In this document: one piece after another, positions 7,763 through 15,367 of the stretch
Numbering within the stretch: position 1 is the first letter of the stretch
Layout: the number at the start of each line of letters is the position of its first letter
From: an uncultured Eubacteriales bacterium
Lineage (GTDB): Bacteria; Bacillota; Clostridia; Oscillospirales; Oscillospiraceae
Assembly: GCA_900544975.1 (NCBI GenBank)
Contig: UQXI01000023.1
Span: 1 to 46,861 of the forward strand
Length of the DNA: 46,861 bases
Direction of reading: 5' to 3'
Translations under genes and position numbers: made by a program
Notes under the pieces: model-generated
What the model was told of the DNA's origin: nothing
The model's input: the letters and a program-made list of their open reading frames with translations, nothing else
Database searches by the model: none

Positions 7763-8602
7763 ATGGAGTTTTGGAAAATGAACGGCGCAGGCAACGACTT
7801 TATCATTCTCGACAACCGGGCCCTTGGCGCTTCCCCGGCCCGACTGGGGCGCATTGCCCAGGCGCTGTGCCGGCGGCGCTTCTCCATTGGGGCTGACGGC
7901 CTCATGGCGGTGGAAGAAGGAACCCAGGGGGGCGACTTCAAGATGCGGTTTTTCAACTCTGACGGCTCCCTGGGAGAGATGTGCGGCAACGGCGCCCGGT
8001 GCATCTGCCGGTATGGCTATGAGCGGGGGTTGGCCGGTCCGATCCAGCGGGTGGAGACCACCGCAGGTCTCATCGTCGGGACCCGGCTGGGGCCGGATTC
8101 CTACCGGGTGCAGCTCAATCTGCCCTCGGTTTTGGAGTCCCAGCGCGTCACTTCCCTGGGCCCGGCCGGCTACGTGGAGCTGGGCCAACCGGGGGTTCCC
8201 CACGCCATCCTTCGGGTCCCCGGCCTGGAGGAACGGTCCCTGGAGGAGCTGCGGTCCATGGGCCAGACGCTTCGCCACGACCATGCCTTCCCCAAAGGGG
8301 CCAACGCCAATCTGTATGATGTCCTTTCCCAGGACCATCTGGTGATCCGGACCTTTGAACGGGGGGTCGAGGATTTCACCTATGCCTGCGGCACCGGAAC
8401 CGGCTCCCTGGTGGCCCTGCTCACAGCCCTGGGCCAGACCTCCGGCCACGGCGTTCGGGTGGAAAATCTGGGGGGACAGCTCATTGTGGATGCAGAACAG
8501 ACCGACGGTCAAATCTCTGCCCTCCTCCTCACCGGTCCGGCCACCCTAGTCTGCCAGGGCCATGTCCCGGACGAGGCCCTGCCGGAAGAATCAACCAAAT
8601 AA
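7763..8602 (+). CDS. dapF: Diaminopimelate epimerase
   Basis: 279 residues, the usual length. Converts LL- to meso-diaminopimelate for peptidoglycan cross-links and lysine synthesis, in the cytosol. Both active-site cysteines are in place: the GEMCGNGARC motif near residue 74 and the YACGTGTGS motif near residue 211. The N-terminal FWKMNGAGNDFIILDN block is typical. AAGGAGG precedes the ATG by about seven bases. No other dap gene is adjacent. Confidence 0.96.
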   Translation: MEFWKMNGAGNDFIILDNRALGASPARLGRIAQALCRRRFSIGADGLMAVEEGTQGGDFKMRFFNSDGSLGEMCGNGARCICRYGYERGLAGPIQRVETTAGLIVGTRLGPDSYRVQLNLPSVLESQRVTSLGPAGYVELGQPGVPHAILRVPGLEERSLEELRSMGQTLRHDHAFPKGANANLYDVLSQDHLVIRTFERGVEDFTYACGTGTGSLVALLTALGQTSGHGVRVENLGGQLIVDAEQTDGQISALLLTGPATLVCQGHVPDEALPEESTK

Positions 8603-8604
8603 AA

Positions 8605-8652
8605 GCAGCCTGCAGGGCAGAGCGGCAAACGCCGCCTCGTCCTTGCAGGCTG
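8605..8652. terminator. Bidirectional terminator between dapF and remB
   Basis: Nine-pair outer stem CAGCCTGCA / TGCAGGCTG with an inner GCGGC/GCCGC hairpin. On the minus strand CTTTTATTT follows, a good T run; on the plus strand only GTGTTTC follows. Confidence 0.65.
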
Positions 8653-8656
8653 TGTT

Positions 8657-8935
8657 TCATCCAAACCGCCGGTCCGGCCGGCGCGCCAGAGCTGCCAGCC
8701 GCTTTTCCAGGGTCGCTGCGTTGAACTGGGTCAGATAGACCCGGGGCAGCCCGTATTCGCTGGTGAGGACAAAGGCCTTCGGCAGATCCTCCGCAGCGCT
8801 GATCACCTGCCCCTCCTGCTCCGCCTGTTGCAGAAATTGCCGGGTATGTTTGGAGACCGTGGTGTTATCCAGATCAAAAATTCCCACAATCGCCTTGGTT
8901 CGCACGGCCATATCGCCGCCAATGGGTAAATACAT
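8657..8935 (-). CDS. remB: RemB-like matrix regulator (DUF370 family)
   Basis: 92 residues, starting MYLPIGGDMAVRTKAIVGIF, which lines up with Bacillus RemB/YaaB (start MYIHLGDDFVV, then IVGIFDF). The LPKAFVLT strand and the C-terminal AATLEKRLAAL helix also match. The chosen ATG follows GGAGG; the longer frame to 8983 lacks a ribosome site and would cross the promoter. RemA/RemB affect biofilm matrix genes in Bacillus. In Bacillus yaaB sits by recF/gyrB near the origin; here the context is different. Confidence 0.85.
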   Translation of the reverse strand: MYLPIGGDMAVRTKAIVGIFDLDNTTVSKHTRQFLQQAEQEGQVISAAEDLPKAFVLTSEYGLPRVYLTQFNAATLEKRLAALARRPDRRFG

Positions 8936-8964
8936 CCCCAACCCCTCCAAAATGGAATGGCCTG

Positions 8965-8993
8965 ATTTTACCACGTCCCACACCGGCCGTCAA
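8965..8993 (-). promoter_or_regulatory. remB promoter
   Basis: Minus strand TTGACG (complement of 8988-8993), 17 bases, TAAAAT (complement of 8965-8970). Confidence 0.7.
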
Positions 8994-9087
8994 CCCAAAT
9001 CAGACGTTCCCGCAAAAGCCCTTCCCCCGAACATACCACGTACCTTCTAAACGGATTGGAACGTACCTGAGATGTCATGCCGTTTGA

Positions 9088-9278
9088 TTGCCCCGTTAGA
9101 CCGCAATTCCAAGGCCATTTTTTACGACAACACCGTAGAATCCGTTTACGCACTACGTTGGTACTTGGCCGTAGGGGCGGGCCCATGTGTCCGCCCAACG
9201 GGAACATCGTACGATTTCCTCTCATTTTGGGCGAATTCGCAATGCCTACCACGGGCGGACACGCAGGTCCGCCCCTAC
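9088..9278. repeat. Family A long unit with REPIN, copy 2
   Basis: The paired arms span 9171-9278: GTAGGGGCGGGCCCATGTGT, CCGCCC, a spacer of about 50 bp carrying ATCGTACGAT and GCGAATTCGC, and the inverted arm ending CCCCTAC. The ~85 bp upstream (from GATTGCCCCGTTAGAC to TTGGTACTTGGCC) recurs before the copies at 9400 and 27938, so it belongs to the unit. Open frames on both strands follow the repeat and are not genes. Confidence 0.88.
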
Positions 9279-9319
9279 GGCGGGCAGGGACGATGTTCGG
9301 GAATTACCCGACATGTTAC

Positions 9320-9507
9320 GTTGTCCGATTGCCCTGTTAAGCGGCAAACCCAATGGCGACACAGAAACGCTTGTTTGCGCACTACCTTGGTATTTGACCG
9401 TAGGGGCGGACCCATGTGTCCGCCCAGCGGGAACATCATACGGTTTTCTCCCATTTTCGGCGAATTTGTAATGCCTACCATGGGCGGACACACAGGTCCA
9501 GCCCTGG
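9320..9507. repeat. Family A long unit with REPIN, copy 3
   Basis: A second unit in direct orientation after copy 2. The left arm begins GTAGGGGCGGACCCATGTGT at 9400; the right arm is decayed (GGTCCAGCCCTGG instead of GGTCCGCCCCTAC). The linker between copies 2 and 3 also resembles the linker between the two copies near 27.8 kb, so the pair may have been copied or amplified as a tandem. Confidence 0.82.
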
Positions 9508-9636
9508 TAGGGACTGGGTTTTCCCAACCACAATCAATGATCCACCTATTTCCACCAGACAAACCCGCACCTTGACCTCTATGTACAAAAAAACAGGTTT
9601 TCATACATCCTAACCAACTAACATTCTAACCTGGAA

Positions 9637-9972
9637 TCAAATTGCAAAACCGCCCACAGTCATATTTTTGAGCAGCTCTGTAACAACCTCCCGCTGTTTT
9701 GGATTCAGGACCGACCAATGATCCAACATCTCCTTCTGCGCTTGCGTCAGGAAAATCGCATCGTCCCCTTCCGCAAAAAACTGTGACAGTGTTATCCCAA
9801 AGCCTCTGCACACTTTCTCTAAGGTCTGGATGGTAGGCACCTGTCCTTTTCCATACCAGGTCGAAATGGTGGACTGGGAAAGCCCAGTATTTTTTGCCAG
9901 CTCATATTCAGACCAACCACGCTCCAGTCGCAGCTTGGTAATTTCCTGTAGTACATCTTTCACATCCCGCAC
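9637..9972 (-). CDS. XRE-family helix-turn-helix regulator
   Basis: 111 residues. The helix-turn-helix occupies residues ~10-64 (segments RGWSEYELAKNTGLSQSTIS and WYGKGQVPTIQTLEKVCRGF), with LSQFF closing the domain. The C-terminal 40 residues form a charged helical tail (LTQAQKEMLDHWSVLNPKQR), similar in type to phage and mobile-element repressors that count on Glu/Gln-rich helices. The start is GTG with GAGGG upstream. It faces a nested palindrome at 9984-10029 and a stretch of decayed repeats, so its former target may be gone. Confidence 0.88.
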   Translation of the reverse strand: MRDVKDVLQEITKLRLERGWSEYELAKNTGLSQSTISTWYGKGQVPTIQTLEKVCRGFGITLSQFFAEGDDAIFLTQAQKEMLDHWSVLNPKQREVVTELLKNMTVGGFAI

Positions 9973-9983
9973 CTACTTCCCTC

Positions 9984-10029
9984 GCATACGGCCGACCAAT
10001 ATCGGTCGCAGATTTCTCTTATCGTATGC
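9984..10029. promoter_or_regulatory. Nested inverted repeats upstream of the XRE gene
   Basis: Outer arms GCATACG (9984-9990) and CGTATGC (10023-10029) enclose CGACCAATATCGGTCG (9993-10008). A plus-strand TGCTATATT (extended -10 type) follows at 10027. This looks like an operator for the divergent XRE protein. The only plus-strand frames after it are tiny: 10046-10087 (13 residues, after GAGGGG) and 10089-10160 (23 residues, after GGGAGG). Confidence 0.45.
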
Positions 10030-10174
10030 TATATTGAGGGGAAATATGGACCGTGATACTGGTCAGAATTTGCGGGAGGAAAAGTAAAATGGCGGTTTGT
10101 ATATTCCTGGGCCGGTACCGCATAATTTACGATTCATGCCGTGTCAAGATTCCCCCTTGAGGGGACACAATCAC

Positions 10175-10330
10175 GTCCGCAGGGATGCGCCCATGGCAGG
10201 TACTACGAATTCGCCGAAAATAAGAGGGAAACACACTGTGTGTCCGCCCGTAGTAGGCATGACCAATTCGCCGAAAAGTGGTGGGAAAGGCACGATCTTT
10301 CCAATAAGCGGACACCGCTGTGCGATGCTT
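10175..10330. repeat. Family A repeat, decayed double copy
   Basis: Two partial copies in the inverted orientation: each has a GTAGTAGGCAT- or GGTACTACGAATTCGCC-like core, GCCGAAAA, and GGGAAA. TGTGTCCGCCCGTAGTAGGC lies between them. The outer arms are mostly lost (GATGCGCCCATGG on the left, AGCGGACACCGCTGTGC on the right). It lies directly upstream of the YibE/F gene and may have displaced its original promoter region. Confidence 0.65.
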
Positions 10331-10389
10331 GACAGGGAGGATGAAAACTGTTATGCTTGAAAAAACATACAGAAGAGAGGAGCAGGAAC

Positions 10390-11574
10390 ATGAAACTGCG
10401 AAAAAACGTGCGGCTGACGGCGTATTTGCAACGCCACTGGCTATCGGCCCTGGTCTTGGCGTTGGCGGCAATCCTATTCATTGGTTTGTATAGCTATGCA
10501 CACAGCGGCCCAGACGAGGCCCCTGTGCAGAAAGGCGCCTATGCGGAATATGAGGCCGGTGAGGTGATGGAGATCCTGTCGGACTCCTGCGAGCCGGACC
10601 CGGCTGCCGATGGCGCATACCGTGGGGACCAGCGTCTTTTGGTGGCCGTCAAATCGGGGCAATATGCGGGGGAAACCCTCCTGACCACCCATGCGGTTGG
10701 TCCCCTTTACGGCGAACCAGCGGCCCCAGGGGACCATATCACCCTGCTGATCTCCACCTATGAAGATGGCAGTCACAATGCCACGGTGTACGAGCACGAC
10801 CGGAGGATGGCCATTGTCCTCATTCTGGGGGCGTTTCTGCTGGTGACCGTGCTGGTGGGAGGCAAAACCGGAGCAAAGTCCATCCTGGGCCTGGCCATGA
10901 CGGTGGCGGTTCTGGTGTGCCTCCTGATTCCACTGTTGCTGAAGGGCTGGCCCACAATCTGGACCACGTTCTTGCTGTGCTCCTATGTTGCCGTCGTCTG
11001 CTTTGTCATCTTAGGGGGCACAAACCGGAAAATTCTGTGCGCCTGCCTGGGGACTGTGGCGGGAATGGCCCTGGCCACGCTGTTTGGTCTGGCCGCCCAG
11101 GCACTGGCCCATGTAAACGGCCTGCGTATCTCCGATGTGGAGCCGCTGCTGCAGCTCCGGCAGACTGGAACGCCCATTGGTTTGCGGGGATTGCTGGTTG
11201 GGGGGATCATCATCTCATCCCTGGGCGCCGTGATGGATGTGGCCATGTCCATTGCCTCCGCCCTCAGCGAGCTGAAGACCGTCAACCCGGAAATGACCAG
11301 GCGGGAGCTGTGGCGCTCCGGCCGGAACATCGGGCGGGATATGGTGGGGACCATGACCAACACGTTGATTCTGGCATTCCTCGGCAGCGGGTTCACCCTG
11401 ATCATTTACATCTACAGCCTGGGTCTGCCGTGGCATGAGCTGGCCAGCTCCACCTTCCTGGCCCTGGAGGTGGTCAGCGGTGTCTCCAGCGCCATCGGCG
11501 TCATCCTGGCCGTCCCAGTGACTGCAGAAATCGGGGCTGTGCTTTTCTGCAAAAATGCCAAAGGCCCTAAATAA
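10390..11574 (+). CDS. YibE/F-family integral membrane protein
   Basis: 394 residues. One N-terminal helix (residues ~20-38), an extracytoplasmic domain to ~135, then seven or so helices. Conserved features of the family: RMAIVLILGAFLLVTVLVGGKTG, the PLLLKGWPT turn, and SSLGAVMDVAMSIASALSEL. The start MKLRKNVRLT follows GAGGAGCAGG; an upstream in-frame ATG at 10357 lacks one. The biochemical role of this family is not established. A terminator follows at once, so it is transcribed alone. Confidence 0.88.
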   Translation: MKLRKNVRLTAYLQRHWLSALVLALAAILFIGLYSYAHSGPDEAPVQKGAYAEYEAGEVMEILSDSCEPDPAADGAYRGDQRLLVAVKSGQYAGETLLTTHAVGPLYGEPAAPGDHITLLISTYEDGSHNATVYEHDRRMAIVLILGAFLLVTVLVGGKTGAKSILGLAMTVAVLVCLLIPLLLKGWPTIWTTFLLCSYVAVVCFVILGGTNRKILCACLGTVAGMALATLFGLAAQALAHVNGLRISDVEPLLQLRQTGTPIGLRGLLVGGIIISSLGAVMDVAMSIASALSELKTVNPEMTRRELWRSGRNIGRDMVGTMTNTLILAFLGSGFTLIIYIYSLGLPWHELASSTFLALEVVSGVSSAIGVILAVPVTAEIGAVLFCKNAKGPK

Positions 11575-11580
11575 AACTAT

Positions 11581-11616
11581 AAAAACCGCCGGGCAAGATC
11601 GCCCAGCGGTTTTTAT
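11581..11616. terminator. Terminator shared by the YibE/F gene and the blaI-type operon
   Basis: AAAACCGCCGGGC / GCCCAGCGGTTTT stem with a six-base loop; runs of T follow on both strands, so it can serve both converging transcripts. Confidence 0.8.
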
Positions 11617-11636
11617 AAAGGCAAGATAACAAATAG

Positions 11637-11879
11637 TTATGCACCCTCGTCGCAGTCTTCCCAATCGGTCAACCAAATTCCCTGAGTAATTGACCATAAA
11701 CGCTTCTGACACTTGCCCTCTGGAGTACGGCGGAATACCCATATTGTTTCTTCAGCTCGTTCTATAGTAGCCTCTTCGGCTGTAACAGCTGTTTGTGGAA
11801 GTGCCGCTGCAGAAACAGGAACAGCAGTCCCCAGCAACACAAAAGATGCAAGCAATGCACAGGCGGTTCTCTTTATCAT
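11637..11879 (-). CDS. Small exported protein coupled to a BlaR1-like gene
   Basis: 80 residues: Lys/Arg start, hydrophobic core and VSAAAL cleavage region (residues 1-26), leaving a mature part of about 54 residues with two cysteines (in GKCQKR and EDCDEG) and four tryptophans. No family is recognised. Its ATG overlaps the BlaR1-like stop codon (ATGA), which ties its translation to that sensor. It may be the sensed partner, a modulator or the effector of the pathway; which cannot be told from sequence. Confidence 0.78.
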   Translation of the reverse strand: MIKRTACALLASFVLLGTAVPVSAAALPQTAVTAEEATIERAEETIWVFRRTPEGKCQKRLWSITQGIWLTDWEDCDEGA

Positions 11880-13027
11880 GGTATTTTACTTCCTTCTTCG
11901 TAAACAGTTAATTTGTTCATTGGGTCTGCGTTGAGCACCTCTTCAGAAATAGTCGAGAAAAGCTCACCGTCCACCCAAACTTCATATTTTCCGTCTGCAG
12001 TATGTACGATATATGCGTTTTCTGGAGTTATTTCTACATACCCATCTTCCGCAAAAACGGGAGGATCTGTTGCAGGTTGGAACAGTATAAAATAAGAAGC
12101 CAAAAACAGTATGACGCTGACTACCGCAATGGCAGTATGCAGAAACGGACGTTTCGGCCGTGGGTTTTCCACCGCATCCACCCGATCCCGCAGAAGACGC
12201 TCTGCATCATTGGCCACCATGAACGTGCACATGTGAGAATGAGATTTACGGGGCCGTTTCTCTGCTTCTTCCTTTGCTTTTGCATGCTGTAAAATATGGA
12301 GGATTGCCAAGAGATAGGCCCGCTTCTCATCGTCGGTACAATTTCGAGTCACGAAATAATCACAGCGAAATTCCAGCAAATCACTCAGATTGTCTTCTAT
12401 CATCGGCATGAGGGGATTCCAGAAGAACAACCCCTCCAGCACCAGATACAGGAGCTTAAACCAAATATCGCCCTTTTTCAAATGCATTTGCTCGTGCTTC
12501 AGAACCCAAGTCCACTCTTCGATGGTCAAGTCCGCATCGGGCAAATAAATCTGCGGATGGAAAAGCCCTGCTGCCATTGGGACACCCACTTTAGGCGTCA
12601 CAACAATTCTCTCCAGGGGAATTTCGAGCGCGGTGGCTGCACAGACCACCCGCTCATTATGTACATGGACCCAGCTCTGCCGGGTCCGTCTGTCGCGCTG
12701 ACAGAGATACATTTCTCGTATGAATACGGTTAAGGCGCCTGCAATCCAAATCATCACAGCCACTTCCCAGACCGGAACCAGGTCAAAGACCCGGTACTTC
12801 AGGACTTGCTGCAGGAACCGCAGGACGTGGTAAGATCGGATCACCAAAAACATCGAGGAGTCTACCGGGAGAAACACCCGGACCGCCGCTAAAATCGCCA
12901 AAGCTGCCAGAAGAACCGGACTATAATGTTTCGCAGCATTTCCACGGAGCTGGAGGATGGCAATCGGAATCAAAATCACGTTAAACCAAAACACCGCATT
13001 GAGAAATGAGTAAATGCTGAAGCTCAT
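11876..13027 (-). CDS. BlaR1/MecR1-like M56 membrane metalloprotease sensor
   Basis: 383 residues. Three N-terminal helices, a cytoplasmic M56 zinc protease with LKHEQMHLKKGD (HExxH, residues ~181-185) and LLEFRCDYFVTR as third-ligand region, then a final helix (residues ~295-315) and an outer tail of about 65 residues. True BlaR1 ends in a ~250-residue penicillin-binding sensor; that is missing here. So the input is probably not a beta-lactam. In this family the protease cleaves or inactivates the BlaI partner after a signal. The gene overlaps both neighbours by ATGA. Confidence 0.9.
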   Translation of the reverse strand: MSFSIYSFLNAVFWFNVILIPIAILQLRGNAAKHYSPVLLAALAILAAVRVFLPVDSSMFLVIRSYHVLRFLQQVLKYRVFDLVPVWEVAVMIWIAGALTVFIREMYLCQRDRRTRQSWVHVHNERVVCAATALEIPLERIVVTPKVGVPMAAGLFHPQIYLPDADLTIEEWTWVLKHEQMHLKKGDIWFKLLYLVLEGLFFWNPLMPMIEDNLSDLLEFRCDYFVTRNCTDDEKRAYLLAILHILQHAKAKEEAEKRPRKSHSHMCTFMVANDAERLLRDRVDAVENPRPKRPFLHTAIAVVSVILFLASYFILFQPATDPPVFAEDGYVEITPENAYIVHTADGKYEVWVDGELFSTISEEVLNADPMNKLTVYEEGSKIP

Positions 13028-13407
13028 TTAGTGAGTTCTTCCCTCCGTGTCTGAATCATGCTCTCCAGCTCATCCAACAGCGCGGGAGTCACACCGTCAC
13101 TCTTCACGAGACCAGCGAACAGCCGAGACAGCTGTGCACTATCTTTCCGGTTGAACAGGTTGCCAGCAAAATAAGCTTCCTCGGAGATTGCGGGGGTAAA
13201 TACACGGCCATAGCCCTTTCCACGGCGCACAAAGCCAGCTTCCTGGATGGCCTCTTTCTTCAGCATGCTGTTCAGCAGGATGTGAACAGAGCTGTCCTTC
13301 CAGGTCTTATCCTGGGAGCGGGCAATGATGTCCGCGCGGCACAGGGGCTCGTCTGCGGCCCACAGCACCTCCATAATTTCTAATTCGCTTTTCGTCAATC
13401 TCATCAT
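13024..13407 (-). CDS. BlaI/MecI-family repressor
   Basis: 127 residues. Winged helix typical of BlaI: MRLTKSELEIMEVLW, then SSVHILLNSMLKKEAIQEAG and a wing with RRGKGYGRVFTPAISEEAY, and a C-terminal dimer helix. BlaI proteins repress their own operon and target genes, relieved by cleavage through the membrane protease encoded next. AAAGGAGG lies six bases before the ATG. It is first of three coupled genes. No beta-lactamase or PBP2a gene is in the window. Confidence 0.93.
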   Translation of the reverse strand: MMRLTKSELEIMEVLWAADEPLCRADIIARSQDKTWKDSSVHILLNSMLKKEAIQEAGFVRRGKGYGRVFTPAISEEAYFAGNLFNRKDSAQLSRLFAGLVKSDGVTPALLDELESMIQTRREELTK

Positions 13408-13433
13408 GACAATCCTCCTTTTTGGGGTAGAAA

Positions 13434-13474
13434 GGTTATACTAAAAATATACCATGAGATAGCTCTGCTGTCAA
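13434..13474 (-). promoter_or_regulatory. Promoter and likely operator of the blaI-type operon
   Basis: Minus strand TTGACA (complement of 13469-13474), 17 bases, TATATT (complement of 13446-13451). An imperfect inverted repeat GGTTATACTAAAAATATACC (13434-13453) covers the -10, a position expected for BlaI autorepression. Confidence 0.65.
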
Positions 13475-13597
13475 GAGATAAAGATACAACGTAAAAATTT
13501 TTCGGCAAATTGGCTGTTTCGCCAGTTTTTCGCGGGTTTTCCACCAAAAAATTGTGATTTTGTGCGGTTTTTGAGGAATTGCGAAAGGCGATCCGGT

Positions 13598-13771
13598 CTA
13601 TCGGCACATTTCAAGAGCATCAATTAGTTCAAATGCACCCGCGCACCAATCAAGTGGCAGATGATTCATTATATAACTCGTGATTGTATGATCACGAAGT
13701 CTCTGCCCTGCAAATTCTGGCGTACCAGCCATTCTGCAAATTCGTCCATCCTCGTTTCCATTCTGATTCAC
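13598..13771 (-). CDS. Short hypothetical protein, possibly a gene remnant
   Basis: 57 residues from a GTG with AAGGAG eight bases upstream, reading VNQNGNEDGRICRMAGTPEF and ending LIDALEMCR. The composition is protein-like (balanced hydrophobic and charged, DWCAG and FAGQRLRDH segments) and the same frame stays open upstream to 13847 with sensible residues. That suggests either a real small gene or the C-terminal end of a larger lost gene. It is not in any family I recognise. It lies in the 190-base plus gap between the blaI-type promoter and the next gene. Confidence 0.4.
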   Translation of the reverse strand: MNQNGNEDGRICRMAGTPEFAGQRLRDHTITSYIMNHLPLDWCAGAFELIDALEMCR

Positions 13772-13939
13772 TACAGCAACTCCTTGTAAGACATGCGTAA
13801 CAGCGATTGTTCGAAGATTGCAAAAATGAGGCTCATGTCCCAGCTACATTTTTTACAAGCGTGCATAAATTTCATCTTGACGTGTACCCAAAAATATGGC
13901 ACTCTATTAGTAGAGCAAAACGAAAGGGGGCGCGTAATC

Positions 13940-14500
13940 ATGAAAAAAGCACGACTGGTACTTCTTGTTTTTTTACTGGTAGGAACCTCTATCATATCAG
14001 CCACCGCCCAGATGCAGGTTCCATCACAAATATCAGATGCGGCTCAGCACAATCCTGTCACTTTGACACCAAATTGGACAGAAATGACCCGCTCTGACCG
14101 AGTGGATGCATGCCAAATCCCCAATGACGCAATTGCAAACATGTCTACCGAAGAATTGCTGCAGGCTGTCTTGGCATATCCATTTATGATAGATCTATAT
14201 GCATTTGACACCTACCGGGCCGGCTTTGAACATGTATATCGGGAGTTTCCCGCACTTGCAGAGCTGGCAAAGCGCACAGACTTTGGGCCTGTGTTAATTG
14301 ATTTTTACCGTAACATTCCTGTGGAATGTGCAAGCGATGTGTCCGGGAACACAAATTACCAAAATATTAGGCCCTTGTCCATAATCGAAATCTTGATTGC
14401 GCAGGAAGAGATGACCGGTGGGTTGGACGAAGCAGAAATCAATTCGCTCATTCAGATTGCCGAAGAAAAAACCTCGAAAGAAGGCATAACCTGGAGGTAA
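13940..14500 (+). CDS. Secreted protein of unknown function
   Basis: 186 residues with a clear signal peptide (KKARLVLLVFLLVGTSIISA, cleavage near residue 23). The mature part carries NMSTEELLQAVLAYPFMIDL, then YAFDTYRAGFEHVYREFPAL, a pattern I recall from secreted Clostridia proteins without assigned role; that recollection is not a database match. The start follows AAGGGGG. Base composition is visibly lower in G+C than most of the window, as in the neighbouring blaI-type operon. Confidence 0.75.
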   Translation: MKKARLVLLVFLLVGTSIISATAQMQVPSQISDAAQHNPVTLTPNWTEMTRSDRVDACQIPNDAIANMSTEELLQAVLAYPFMIDLYAFDTYRAGFEHVYREFPALAELAKRTDFGPVLIDFYRNIPVECASDVSGNTNYQNIRPLSIIEILIAQEEMTGGLDEAEINSLIQIAEEKTSKEGITWR

Positions 14501-14611
14501 CCTGCGGAAACCTTACCACGTTTTACGATGCTCTGCGTGGCAACCCCCATTCCACCACTGCCCGTGCAGTGCCGTAGTCACAACTCCAATTGTAAGAAAA
14601 AGCACACGAAC

Positions 14612-14642
14612 AGCGGCAAGAGCGCCTTCTGCTCTTGCCGCT
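14612..14642. other. Perfect 12-bp inverted repeat
   Basis: AGCGGCAAGAGC / GCTCTTGCCGCT with a seven-base loop. No adjacent T run on either strand, so it is more an mRNA-end hairpin than a terminator. Confidence 0.5.
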
Positions 14643-14691
14643 ATGAAAACAGGAATCCAAAATTTCCATCCGCTGTCCGCAACTGAACGGG

Positions 14692-14723
14692 ATGGGCGGG
14701 GCTTCACCCCCGCCCATATTTTT
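14692..14723 (+). terminator. Terminator after the secreted protein gene
   Basis: ATGGGCGGGG / CCCCGCCCAT stem followed by ATTTTT on the plus strand. It lies just past the rubrerythrin stop, so it may also fold at the end of that opposing transcript. Confidence 0.7.
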
Positions 14724-14731
14724 GGGAACCC

Positions 14732-15325
14732 TTATTTGAAGTACCGCTCCAGCAGACCCTTCAGTGCCTTGCCATGCCGGGCCTCGTCCTTGGCCATTTC
14801 ATGGACGGTGTCATGGATGGCGTCCAGGCCGTTTTTCTTGGCGCAGGCGGCCAAGTCAAACTTGCCCTGGGTGGCGCCAAACTCGCAGTCGACCCGCCAG
14901 GCCAGGTTGGCCTTGGTGGAGGCCTTCATGTTGGGCTCCAGGGTTTCGCCCAGGATCTCAGCAAACTTGGCGGCATGCTCAGCCTCTTCATAGGCGGCCT
15001 TCTCCCAGTACAGGCCCACTTCGGGGTAGCCCTCCCGGTGGGCAATCCGGGCCATGCACAGGTACATACCCACTTCGCCGCACTCGCCGGTGAAGTTGGC
15101 CTTCAGCTGCTCCAGAATGTAAGCCTTGTCCTCCGCGCTGATGTCGGGGTTGTTGGCCACGGTCTTCTCATAGATGCCAAACTCATGCTCCGCAGCCAGC
15201 TTCATGTCACCGGTCTGCTCCACAAACTTGGAGCCGGGCACCTTGCAGACGGGGCAGTGGAAATCGGCAGGCATCTCATCGCCTTCGTACACATAGCCAC
15301 AAACCGGGCAGACATATTTTTTCAT
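14732..15325 (-). CDS. Reverse rubrerythrin (oxygen and peroxide scavenging)
   Basis: 197 residues with domain order reversed relative to classic rubrerythrin. An N-terminal rubredoxin-like knuckle pair (CPVCGYVYEG at 5-14, CPVCK at ~24-28) binds one Fe. It is followed by a four-helix diiron domain with GECGEVGMY, YEEAEHAAKF and DEARHGKALKG supplying Glu/His ligands. Reverse rubrerythrins in Clostridium act as terminal components of NADH-dependent peroxide and O2 reduction. GGGAGG precedes the ATG. It lies 42 bases after perR in the same direction, so the two likely share the PerR-controlled promoter. Confidence 0.94.
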   Translation of the reverse strand: MKKYVCPVCGYVYEGDEMPADFHCPVCKVPGSKFVEQTGDMKLAAEHEFGIYEKTVANNPDISAEDKAYILEQLKANFTGECGEVGMYLCMARIAHREGYPEVGLYWEKAAYEEAEHAAKFAEILGETLEPNMKASTKANLAWRVDCEFGATQGKFDLAACAKKNGLDAIHDTVHEMAKDEARHGKALKGLLERYFK

Positions 15326-15367
15326 TGATGTTTCCTCCCAAAATTGAAAATTTTAAATATATTTTTG

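Noticed and set aside
9072..9604. Several open frames of 87-167 codons around 9.1-9.6 kb on both strands
   Set aside because: They run through REPIN repeats, and the same peptide words recur at 27.3-28.4 kb because the DNA repeats; there is no start context.
11876..13407. Beta-lactam resistance operon
   Set aside because: The BlaR1-like protein lacks a penicillin-binding sensor and no beta-lactamase or PBP2a gene is present.
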